From contig CALFMO010000012.1 in the NCBI GenBank assembly GCA_937879855.1, positions 1-11,228 of the forward strand: a DNA stretch of 11,228 nt, read 5' to 3'. The position numbers and the translations under genes were made by a program. Positions 1 through 5,674 of the stretch are shown one piece after another. How positions within the stretch are numbered: position 1 is the stretch's first letter; each line of letters starts with the position of its first letter. Origin of the DNA: an uncultured Acidobacteriaceae bacterium. GTDB lineage: Bacteria; Acidobacteriota; Terriglobia; Terriglobales; Acidobacteriaceae. Below the pieces are notes generated by a model. The model made no database searches. It was given only the letters and a program-made list of their open reading frames with translations, and had not been told where the DNA came from.

Positions 1-54
1 ATGGGTTTGGGAGAACTCACATTCTACGTGGTCCACTTTTCGGGGGCTGGGTCA
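1..54 (-). mobile_element. Possible truncated end of an IS3-family insertion sequence
   Basis: Read on the minus strand from 54 towards 1, the sequence begins TGACCCAGCCCCCGAAAAG and continues with TGGACCAC. This resembles the termini of IS3-family elements (TGA/TG start, C-rich block, then an A-rich GTGGAC-like block ahead of orfA). Any transposase start would lie beyond position 1, so nothing coding can be confirmed. A repeat element at the edge would also explain why an assembly stops here. The resemblance is from memory, not a search. Confidence 0.28.
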
Positions 55-136
55 CTGGGAAGAGTGTCTTAAGCCCGAATTGCTTGAATCCGTCCTCATC
101 ACATGCGACTGTTGCAATCCCATCCGATGTATCTAG

Positions 137-751
137 CTACTTCACGGTCAGCCTGACCGTATTTGCACTCATTGACAAGGTGACGATACCAAGTTGTTCT
201 GTTGTCGCAGGTGCCAATATAAGTTCTTCTTTATTCCAACTGCCAGCATCAAGCGTATCTGTCAGTACAGTTTCCTTTTCCTGGGCGGTGATCTTGTTCC
301 ATTCCTCAAATGACGTTTGCGTGTATTTGTCGAAGTCATACCTCGTTTTCCAGGCGACCTTTATCTTCGCTGCCGAATAGCTCGCGTACGACGGATTGCC
401 GATGCTAAGCCGAATCTTGAAGCCGTTGAGGTATGGAACGACTTCTATAACGCTGATCAGAAAATATCCCGTATCAGTGTCCAATCGCTGAAATGAATGG
501 TCGGTAAGGTCTAATGCAATGGAATCCTGTCGGTCCTGTTTGCTATTTATCTGATATCCATGCAGTTTTTGCATCGCTTCCAAAGAGTCCGCTCTTTGCC
601 CCAGGCGCGTAATCTCTGTTCGCAACTCCGCAAGCTGTTTTTGCAACTGCACGTTAGTTGGAGAAGAGCTGACCACCGGTGTTCTTGTTTGGCAATAAAC
701 ATTCACGGACACGCAGCACAATGTGATCGCGAGCGAAATCCTTAAAACCAT
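137..751 (-). CDS. Exported coiled-coil protein resembling DUF3251
   Basis: A 204-residue product from ATG at 751. An in-frame GTG at 823 exists, but 751 places a hydrophobic signal sequence (about 4-20) at the N-terminus and has a G-rich ribosome site (GGGGGTG) about 8 bases upstream. A heptad-like coiled coil spans about 33-65. The C-terminal half (about 90-202) has the pattern PYLNG, then IGNP, AGSW and a late LG, which resembles the DUF3251/YajI-type extracytoplasmic domain; this is pattern recognition without a search. C20 might be a lipidation site, but there is no good lipobox. The start overlaps the end of the DUF3761 gene by 10 bp, so it is probably third in a three-gene operon. The function is unknown; an envelope or periplasmic role is inferred from the signal peptide. 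Confidence 0.72.
   Translation of the reverse strand: MVLRISLAITLCCVSVNVYCQTRTPVVSSSPTNVQLQKQLAELRTEITRLGQRADSLEAMQKLHGYQINSKQDRQDSIALDLTDHSFQRLDTDTGYFLISVIEVVPYLNGFKIRLSIGNPSYASYSAAKIKVAWKTRYDFDKYTQTSFEEWNKITAQEKETVLTDTLDAGSWNKEELILAPATTEQLGIVTLSMSANTVRLTVK
144..160. repeat. Perfect 8-bp inverted repeat at the end of the first gene
   Basis: ACGGTCAG, one central base, then CTGACCGT. It covers the last codons of the gene that ends at 137. It could fold as a GC-rich hairpin at the 3' end of the operon mRNA, but no T-tract follows on either strand, so it is not a classical intrinsic terminator. An mRNA-stabilising or Rho-independent-like role is speculation. Confidence 0.4.
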
Positions 752-1053
752 TTTCTTACACCCCCATGATGTGAACACGTTCCACGCCTGCTCCGGCTGA
801 AGCTGTAACTGCCGTCTCGACACTGGGCGGTTGCTCCCTTTGGAACCGCTGAACAGTTTTCGGGCCGTGGAACCGTCTGGCCCTTGCTATTGACGTAGGT
901 TCCGTTATTTGTGCAATTCGGCTCACTCTGCTTCGGTTTAGTATCCGCAGCAGTACTAGTGGTACTGGGCCGTGATGTGGACTGGGACTGAGAAGATATC
1001 TGCGGTTGAAGCGAAACGAAAAGCGAAAGGGCAAGGATGTAGGCGCGCAGCAT
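742..1053 (-). CDS. DUF3761 small secreted protein
   Basis: The chosen start is ATG at 1053 (103 residues), because GGGAG lies 6 bases upstream and the product then opens with a clean signal peptide (about 1-19). An upstream ATG at 1095 overlaps the previous stop as ATGA and would add 14 residues, but it has no ribosome site. A Ser/Thr/Gln-rich linker (about 20-45) leads to the DUF3761 core, with C47, C67, C78 and C93 and the diagnostic CRDGSYSFS and GTCSHHGGV segments at about 78-99, ending in KWF. The four cysteines suggest two disulfides in the exported form. The molecular function of DUF3761 is unknown. It sits between two other exported proteins in a compact minus-strand operon. Confidence 0.82.
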   Translation of the reverse strand: MLRAYILALSLFVSLQPQISSQSQSTSRPSTTSTAADTKPKQSEPNCTNNGTYVNSKGQTVPRPENCSAVPKGATAQCRDGSYSFSRSRRGTCSHHGGVRKWF

Positions 1054-1091
1054 TTGTCCGCTCCCGCGCAGGTAGCTTGGTCTGAATTTAA

Positions 1092-1553
1092 TCATTGCTC
1101 ACAAACCGTATTCGCAAGCCAGTCGTGGTATCGCGTACCTCCTCCAATTTGTGCGTGATAAACGTTCAGCGTCAGTCGTCCATAAAACCTCCCGTCTGAA
1201 TCAACAATCACCGGAGGATCGTAAGCGTAAGGGTTGCATGCTCCTTCATCTGAGTAGCGAGAACCATAATCGCTGTAATGATTCCAGACGCTTTCGTTCG
1301 AGTAACGGCTGCCGTGATCGCCGTAGTTATTGAAAATCGAGTCCGTCGCATATTCGGAGCAGCTAAGGCATCCCAAGTAAGTCTTATGCCCTTCACCGCC
1401 GAAGATCATAAGTTTTGATGGAGGCGCACTGCTCGCCGTCGTTGCGCTAATAGCAGCGCCGATATTGTTCCTCGCTGCGGGACTGCATCCATTGCAGGTC
1501 GCGATTACAAATATGATGGTGGGTAACTTCACGAAAACCGACAGAGATTTCAT
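1092..1553 (-). CDS. Exported protein of unknown function with tandem 16-residue repeats
   Basis: A 153-residue product starting at ATG 1553, chosen because GGAGG lies 8 bases upstream and a signal sequence (about 1-22, ending ATCNGC) then begins the protein. C20 or C23 could be lipidated, but the lipobox is weak. The body contains the pair C62/C65 in LGCLSC, then two tandem 16-residue units at 72-87 and 88-103 (10 of 16 identical, each containing YxDxGSRYS), then CNPYAYDPPVIVD and a FYGRLTLN segment. I recognise the overall pattern as a recurring small bacterial family with aromatic/Gly/Ser repeats, but I cannot name it and assign no function. Its stop overlaps an ATG of the next gene (ATGA), consistent with translational coupling in the operon. 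Confidence 0.72.
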   Translation of the reverse strand: MKSLSVFVKLPTIIFVIATCNGCSPAARNNIGAAISATTASSAPPSKLMIFGGEGHKTYLGCLSCSEYATDSIFNNYGDHGSRYSNESVWNHYSDYGSRYSDEGACNPYAYDPPVIVDSDGRFYGRLTLNVYHAQIGGGTRYHDWLANTVCEQ

Positions 1554-1622
1554 TTGCGCGCCCTCCTCTGGGATGAAGGACTTTACCGAAGGCCAGGGGG
1601 GATCTAGCCGAGGGAACTGACG

Positions 1623-1652
1623 ATTGTCTGCTGAATGATTCATTCGTGTCAA
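1623..1652 (-). promoter_or_regulatory. Sigma70-type promoter for the exported-protein operon
   Basis: On the minus strand a perfect -35 TTGACA (1652-1647) is followed after 18 bp by GACAAT (1628-1623, four of six matches to TATAAT). The predicted start of transcription is near 1616, giving a leader of about 63 nt before the ATG at 1553. This is inferred from motif match and position only. Confidence 0.5.
1633..1645. promoter_or_regulatory. Dyad operator candidate inside the promoter spacer
   Basis: GAATGA, one base, TCATTC: a perfect 6-bp dyad lying between the -35 and -10 hexamers of the exported-protein promoter. That is the classical place for a dimeric repressor to block RNA polymerase. 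No repressor gene in the window can be tied to it. Confidence 0.35.
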
Positions 1653-1692
1653 TGCCTACCAAGTGTCGTCGGAGCATCTGCGATTTTGAAGA

Positions 1693-3228
1693 TCAACTCG
1701 TGACACCAACCAGTTTCGCGAGCAGCTGCCAATGCCTCGGATGCGGACGGCGTCTTCCCAAACGAATGTTGGCTGCATACGGAACAGATACGCTAAGAGT
1801 AGTTGCGATTTTGGAAATTGAATTTTGAATCAGGAGTGGTTTGATCTGAGTCGCGTATGTCTTTTCTGTCAGCCAATCAGGTTGGTTGGAGGGCAACCAA
1901 TCTCCCCAAGCTGCCGCGTGACGGCGCTGTGTCGCAGCGACTCGTGCCCTGGCCTTGGGGGACTTTGAGGCAATGCGTCCGCGCCGCGCCAATTCGAGCA
2001 TCTTTTCTCTTGAGACTTCGACGGCACAGGTAGCACAACGAGTGCTGCCAGCAGCCACGGTCTTCCCGCAGCCAAGACAAATGTTATCCGGACGAGGCGC
2101 GGGCGTGGAAAGCAAAATTGTTTTGCCTTTTGCTTCGCGCTTGTTGGTCTGAGTCAGTCGCGTCGCTAGCGGAGCATCGGTTTTGTGAATGGTTGACCAG
2201 AACGCACGAGCAACCCACTCTGCAATCGGTGCGACGGCACGACCCCAGGTCGGAGTTGTTTCAGAGAGTTGAGACGCGAAGAGTGCCATCAAGCGGCAGT
2301 TACCATCGCGCTCCTCAAAGAACCATTCCCGATGCAATGGCTGGCGCGTAATCCAGTCCAGGAGATAGGCATCAACTTGAGGGCGTAGAGGTTCCATAAG
2401 ATCGCACGCCAAGCTGTCACGAGCGGTTGTGTCCACGTGCAAGACACCTAAGCCGGGATCGAGTCCTAGAGCAGCGGCGGCGAGCCGAGCCTCGGATTCG
2501 AGCAGTGCATAAAGATAATTAAGAATTGCGTTTGGCGGATTGGCCGCGAGCCGAGGTGATCCCGTTAACGGCGATTTACGGGTTCCAAACACGCGCCAGT
2601 GGTCGGGCACTCGGCGAAGGTTGTTTTTTGGGAAATTGATTGGAAGATCGTGCCATGCGCACCAGTAAGCGGCTGCTCCCTGTGATTCGATGAGCCGTAC
2701 TGTAGAAATAGTGTCGGCGGTTGGAACTTCGGAGCGAAACTGAGCGATTGTGTCTGCCGTTCTGGAATCCAGCAATTTGTTACGAGCGACTTGCTCCTGA
2801 CCCGCGAGCTTCCGGCTGATGAGCTCCCGCGTGACCCGCAGCGCAGCTCCCGATTGATGCGCGACAGCTTGAGCCCGTCGGAGCTTGGCATCAGAGGACC
2901 GCACCGGGCCAGTTGTCGCAAGAACGGAGCCGTCCCGATCAAGCATTACGAATGCCGCGTCTTGATCCGCCAGCCATCGAAGCGCGCCAAGAGAGACCAT
3001 TCCCTCCGAGCCGATTACGACCAAACGGCGGAGACCATGTCCGATACGCGGGAAACGAACATGACGGCGATCAGCGCCGATCCCGTCCTCAATCAGCAGA
3101 TGTCCACGATCCACGCGGACCTGAATGCCGTATCCGTAGAGAGTCACTACGCCATGTCGGGGAATCAGCAGTTCAGCGGAGCGATTGTGGGACAGCGGGA
3201 GTTGCGGTACGGTTTTCATAGCTGCCAT
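1693..3228 (-). CDS. cas1: Stand-alone Cas1 integrase with C-terminal zinc ribbon and HTH tail
   Basis: A 511-residue protein, against roughly 300-340 for an ordinary Cas1. Start ATG 3228 is fixed by GGAGGA 8 bases upstream; an ATG three codons later is possible. The N-terminal beta domain (from about LLIPRHG at 20) precedes the helical Cas1 core. The metal-binding residues align with known Cas1 enzymes: E181 (RLIESQGAAAYW), H264 (GLGVLHVD), D276 and E279 (ACDLMEPLRP), with the NAILNYLYALLE helix between. Known Cas1 proteins integrate DNA ends as metal-dependent transesterases, so this one is predicted to be active. Beyond the core (about 355) come a Cys4 zinc ribbon (C384, C387, C398, C401), a basic linker and an HTH-like end (461-508) closing with IRLGRRRPHPRHW. 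No cas2, effector or CRISPR array accompanies it, so it is a solo Cas1. The same tail is found on the nearby PolB. A casposase-like role is the main alternative to a new adaptation-like role. Confidence 0.9.
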   Translation of the reverse strand: MAAMKTVPQLPLSHNRSAELLIPRHGVVTLYGYGIQVRVDRGHLLIEDGIGADRRHVRFPRIGHGLRRLVVIGSEGMVSLGALRWLADQDAAFVMLDRDGSVLATTGPVRSSDAKLRRAQAVAHQSGAALRVTRELISRKLAGQEQVARNKLLDSRTADTIAQFRSEVPTADTISTVRLIESQGAAAYWCAWHDLPINFPKNNLRRVPDHWRVFGTRKSPLTGSPRLAANPPNAILNYLYALLESEARLAAAALGLDPGLGVLHVDTTARDSLACDLMEPLRPQVDAYLLDWITRQPLHREWFFEERDGNCRLMALFASQLSETTPTWGRAVAPIAEWVARAFWSTIHKTDAPLATRLTQTNKREAKGKTILLSTPAPRPDNICLGCGKTVAAGSTRCATCAVEVSREKMLELARRGRIASKSPKARARVAATQRRHAAAWGDWLPSNQPDWLTEKTYATQIKPLLIQNSISKIATTLSVSVPYAANIRLGRRRPHPRHWQLLAKLVGVTS

Positions 3229-3236
3229 TGGAGCAC

Positions 3237-3242
3237 TCCTCC
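3237..3242 (-). promoter_or_regulatory. Ribosome binding site deciding the cas1 start
   Basis: GGAGGA on the minus strand, 8 bases before ATG 3228. The open frame continues 22 codons upstream without a comparable site, and that extension does not resemble a Cas1 N-terminus, so the extension was trimmed. Confidence 0.7.
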
Positions 3243-3255
3243 GATGGTGGTTAGG

Positions 3256-3285
3256 GCCTGTCGGCTGCTCTAACAGTCGGCAGGC
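3256..3285. repeat. 30-bp imperfect palindrome just upstream of cas1
   Basis: Arms of 12 bp (GCCTGTCGGCTG at 3256-3267 and CAGTCGGCAGGC at 3274-3285) match as inverted repeats at 10 of 12 positions around a 6-bp centre. The two mismatches become G-U pairs if the plus strand is transcribed. The core GTCGGC also occurs as a direct repeat inside it. It lies 27 bp upstream of the cas1 ATG, between the proposed promoter and the ribosome site, with no T-tract for a terminator. It may be an operator, a leader RNA hairpin or a Cas1 recognition site. Confidence 0.55.
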
Positions 3286-3291
3286 TCGCGT

Positions 3292-3379
3292 CATTATTAT
3301 CTCATTTTATATCAAGCAGATGCGCAAGATTCGCACGCGCTCGAACGATGCGGAAACCCGGACGAAGACCATAATAATG
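3292..3379. repeat. 9-bp inverted repeat bracketing the cas1 promoter region
   Basis: CATTATTAT at 3292-3300 and its exact complement ATAATAATG at 3371-3379 flank about 70 bp that includes the proposed cas1 -10 element. The arms are short and AT-rich, so chance is a real possibility. Confidence 0.25.
3306..3314 (-). promoter_or_regulatory. Extended -10 promoter candidate for cas1
   Basis: The minus strand reads TGATATAAA, an extended -10 (TGnTATAAA) without a recognisable -35 at the right distance. Transcription would begin near 3299, placing the 30-bp palindrome at the very 5' end of the cas1 mRNA and giving a leader of about 70 nt. Confidence 0.3.
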
Positions 3380-3389
3380 CACTGCGTAG

Positions 3390-4385
3390 CTAGTCGATTC
3401 TTTCGCTGGCAGCTAGGGTACGACTCAGAGCGGTCGTGGGTGCGCCACGATTTTTGTCAAAGTTGGAAGTGATAACGAACGGCATCTCTGCAGGATCGAC
3501 GCCTAACTCCAAGCCTCTCTCAATGGCCAACTTTAGACATCCAAAATCTTCAGCGAGACGCTTTCGCAAATAGTTTTCTGCTTTGTTTCGTCTGAGAGTC
3601 CTTGGTAGTTTCTTGATCTCTTGCCGATACAACTCCACGATTGAAAGCCCACGGTAGCGGTCACGCGAATTCCAGATCGACTCGATTTTCTGGAACACCT
3701 GAAAGTCAAATTTAGGCCACACACCGCACTTTATTTTCGAACACCGATCATAGGAAACCCGAGCCGTCAGATACGGGAGGCCCGCCATGGCGTTAGCCAG
3801 TTTTAGTGGGTTGCGAGCACATCGGCGTTCTACCAGAATTCGAACAAGCTCTTCCTGAGCGAAGCTCGCTTCTTGTTCAGTCAACTGTTTCTGAAGAGTT
3901 TGTTCCAATTCCTCTCCCGAACGTAGCTCCTTCCGGGCGGTTAGCAGTGTTGACTGACGTTTCAGAAGCTCACCGCGAACTTTCCACAGCTGTTCCGGCT
4001 GCGCCTGCATCACCGCTGTTTCAGCCTCGCAATACATCCTCACCGGATCATTGCAATTGGCTTGGGCCTCGTATCTGCGCTTCACCGCCTTTCCCAAAGA
4101 CTTTCTACTTCGTCGCACCTCCTTGCCCGTTGTCGCCAATGGAGTGGTTTTCAGAAACAACGCAACCAAGTGTTCGTTGTTTTTCCCCCGCAACGGTTCA
4201 AAAGCTCGCCGGAGCTCCTCGCGTGAGTTAGCGTGACACAGTTGCCATCCGATCTCAGCCCACCAGACAGAAAGAAGATGTACGAGATCGTTGCGGATGC
4301 CTGCTAGAGTGTCGTCGTCTGAGGTTGGACGACCGGGCGGACGGCGGGAGCTTTGTGGAAAGTAGTTGGAGATTATGCTAGCCAT
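3390..4385 (-). CDS. Unknown 331-residue protein with central coiled coil, upstream of cas1
   Basis: ATG 4385 is preceded by GAGGGG. I do not recognise the family. Visible features: a basic N-terminal RRPPGRP stretch (about 14-20) reminiscent of an AT-hook; a charged helical centre with a likely coiled coil (about 130-185) rich in Glu, Gln and Lys; a Cys pair C215/C220 in a YDRCSKIKCGVWPKFDF segment; and a strongly basic helical C-terminal half (RRNKAENYLRKRLAED near 265-280). There is no signal peptide or membrane segment, so it is probably cytoplasmic, and the charge pattern would suit nucleic acid binding. It is the gene just before cas1 on the same strand (161-bp gap) and starts divergently from the HTH-PolB operon, so it is a plausible accessory of the Cas1-PolB system. 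No enzyme motif is visible. Confidence 0.62.
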   Translation of the reverse strand: MASIISNYFPQSSRRPPGRPTSDDDTLAGIRNDLVHLLSVWWAEIGWQLCHANSREELRRAFEPLRGKNNEHLVALFLKTTPLATTGKEVRRSRKSLGKAVKRRYEAQANCNDPVRMYCEAETAVMQAQPEQLWKVRGELLKRQSTLLTARKELRSGEELEQTLQKQLTEQEASFAQEELVRILVERRCARNPLKLANAMAGLPYLTARVSYDRCSKIKCGVWPKFDFQVFQKIESIWNSRDRYRGLSIVELYRQEIKKLPRTLRRNKAENYLRKRLAEDFGCLKLAIERGLELGVDPAEMPFVITSNFDKNRGAPTTALSRTLAASERID

Positions 4386-4495
4386 CGTTCCCCTCGGTCG
4401 CCCCCAAATTTACTCTCCTTGTGCAAGAATTTCGTCACCCAGCCTCGATGATAGCCTTAGCATAGTTAACAACTTACGAAACTACCACCAGGAAA

Positions 4496-4512
4496 CTATT
4501 TATCCAAAATAG
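4496..4512. promoter_or_regulatory. Dyad operator candidate in the divergent promoter region
   Basis: CTATTT, five bases, AAATAG: a perfect 6-bp dyad in the middle of the divergent gap. Possible binding site for the HTH protein encoded just downstream. The arms are short and AT-rich, so support is weak. Confidence 0.3.
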
Positions 4513-4629
4513 CTCATTGCCAGAAAACCTCCCCTCCGTCCTCTATGCTTCGCCAGGAAATAGATAACAGCCTTTTCCATCAGTCACTTGGCGTCGCTTG
4601 TTGGTCTCCATATTGCAAATCTCCCAAGT

Positions 4630-4634
4630 GGAGG
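4630..4634 (+). promoter_or_regulatory. Ribosome binding site deciding the HTH gene start
   Basis: GGAGG ends 4 bases before ATG 4639. The frame opens earlier at 4588, but that upstream start has no ribosome site and the extra 17 residues look non-coding. Confidence 0.65.
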
Positions 4635-4638
4635 AAAC

Positions 4639-5175
4639 ATGAAACGCAAACGGAGTGGACAGCCCAAACGAGCCGGAAATCGTGCACCTCGGAGTATCGA
4701 AGATTTCTTCGCGATGTCTGAGCGCGCCCAAGACACGTGGACTCGCGCGACTCACGTCGTAGCGAAAATGAGGTCAGATAACGCCTCTCTACCCGAGGCA
4801 GCACGAGAGTATGGGATTAATCCACGCACCGTAGCCCGCTTGGTCCGGCCTGCGCTGAAGAAAGGCGCGAATGGGCGCTATGCAGCCCGAGCAAAGGATT
4901 CTCTTTTGCGCGTACTTGTAATTCCCACGACCGACGGCTTACGGGAAATCGGACTTCGTGACTCGCGGCAAGCAAGTCAGCTGGGGGAATACTGGGCTGC
5001 GGTGCAGAAGCATCTCGAAACAGGAGATGGGTCGGCACTTCGAAAAATTCGCCGTAAAACGATTAATGACGCGAGCGGCAAACGATTCCGACTTCTCAAA
5101 GATGCCAGTGAGTTGGAGCGTCTCGGTTCTGCCGGTGTTCTGTCGTTCGAATCGATGTATGCGAAGGCTGCATGA
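4639..5175 (+). CDS. Small HTH protein, first gene of the PolB operon
   Basis: A 178-residue cytoplasmic protein. The N-terminus is very basic (MKRKRSGQPKRAG). Residues about 48-72 (ASLPEAAREYGINPRTVARL) form a clear helix-turn-helix of the kind that acts in trans on DNA: a helix, a G-x-N turn, then a recognition helix. After it comes a conserved-looking segment with GRY (79-81), IPTTDG (95-100) and LRDSRQAS (106-113), followed by a helical end. I recognise this HTH-plus-RVLVIPT arrangement as a recurring bacterial family but cannot give it a name. It is followed directly by the next gene (its TGA abuts the next ATG), then PolB, so it is likely the DNA-binding or regulatory subunit of that set. 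It could regulate the divergent promoters or position the polymerase; the sequence does not decide between these. Confidence 0.78.
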   Translation: MKRKRSGQPKRAGNRAPRSIEDFFAMSERAQDTWTRATHVVAKMRSDNASLPEAAREYGINPRTVARLVRPALKKGANGRYAARAKDSLLRVLVIPTTDGLREIGLRDSRQASQLGEYWAAVQKHLETGDGSALRKIRRKTINDASGKRFRLLKDASELERLGSAGVLSFESMYAKAA

Positions 5176-5670
5176 ATGCCGCAGAAACTTCCACAACGCG
5201 ATCCCATCGCCGCATACACGCGCGAGGCGAATGCCGCTCGGATCGTCGGGCAGCGGCAATGTGCGTGCGGTGAGGCGCGCCTGTGGGCACTGTTACCCAA
5301 CAGCGATCCCGCCATCTGTGCGGAGTGCCAACGTAGGAATGAAGGGAAGTCGATCTATGATGATCATCACCCTGCTGGAAAAGCAAATGACCCGACGACC
5401 GTACCAACACCAGTTAATGACCATCGCGCCGTGCTGAATGTTGCTCAGTACGATTGGCCGAAGCAGACCCGCGAGAATCCGCTGGGCAGTCCACTCCTGG
5501 CGCATGCGGCGCGTTCTCGCGGATACCTCGATACTCAGGCCTATCTCGCCGACAAGCTTCTAGTTCCGGATGCTGAATTCTGTGAAACTTTGGATACTTT
5601 CCTTACCGAGAGATTCGGGCCACACTGGTGGGTCAACACGCCACTAGAGCGTTTTGCGCCAAAGCGCTAA
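5176..5670 (+). CDS. Small Cys4 zinc-site protein with HNH-like His/Asn pattern
   Basis: A 164-residue protein whose ATG directly follows the TGA of the HTH gene, so it is translationally coupled to it. C29-x-C31 and C48-x-x-C51 form a probable zinc knuckle. It is followed by DDHHPAGKAND (62-72) and PVNDHRAVL (79-87), a spacing of HH, N and N-x-H that resembles a compact HNH/treble-clef (beta-beta-alpha metal) fold, with H64/H65 and H83 as candidate metal or catalytic residues. The rest (about 90-164) is a helical tail with a WP motif and an aromatic FGPHWW segment. HNH nucleases are regular partners of casposon Cas1-PolB pairs, which makes a nuclease attractive, but the HNH reading is inference from spacing and a purely structural zinc protein is equally possible. 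Confidence 0.75.
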   Translation: MPQKLPQRDPIAAYTREANAARIVGQRQCACGEARLWALLPNSDPAICAECQRRNEGKSIYDDHHPAGKANDPTTVPTPVNDHRAVLNVAQYDWPKQTRENPLGSPLLAHAARSRGYLDTQAYLADKLLVPDAEFCETLDTFLTERFGPHWWVNTPLERFAPKR

Positions 5671-5674
5671 TACC

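Larger units (their letters stand above)
1554..1692. other. Intergenic region between cas1 and the exported-protein operon
   Basis: This 139-bp gap separates the 3' end of cas1 from the start of the exported-protein operon on the same strand. It carries a promoter and dyad (separate entries), so the two groups are probably transcribed independently. No hairpin with a T-tract is visible after cas1. It is the most plausible left border of the Cas1-PolB locus, although no inverted repeat matching the right side was found. Confidence 0.5.
4386..4638. other. Divergent intergenic region between the two arms of the Cas1-PolB locus
   Basis: This 253-bp region, richer in A+T than its flanks, separates the minus-strand arm (unknown protein, cas1) from the plus-strand arm (HTH, zinc protein, PolB). 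It must hold the promoters for at least the plus-strand operon, but I see no convincing -35/-10 pair on either strand. A dyad at 4496-4512 is listed separately. No CRISPR-like direct repeats and no RNA gene were seen. The HTH protein encoded at 4639 is the natural candidate to bind here. Confidence 0.5.

Noticed and set aside
2791..3273. A 160-residue plus-strand open frame
   Set aside because: It is fully antisense to the conserved Cas1 N-terminal domain and has no recognisable protein features.
3256..3285. Intrinsic terminator for the unknown gene upstream of cas1
   Set aside because: The hairpin is strong, but neither strand has the T-tract that must follow it, and as minus-strand RNA it contains two mismatches.
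3806..4231. A 141-residue plus-strand open frame
   Set aside because: It is antisense to the unknown 331-residue gene, with low-complexity Pro/Ser composition and no ribosome site, so it is most likely a shadow.
1554..5175. A CRISPR array near cas1
   Set aside because: I scanned the gaps at 1554-1692, 3229-3389 and 4386-4638 for regularly spaced direct repeats and found none. Each gap is too short for more than a few repeat-spacer units.
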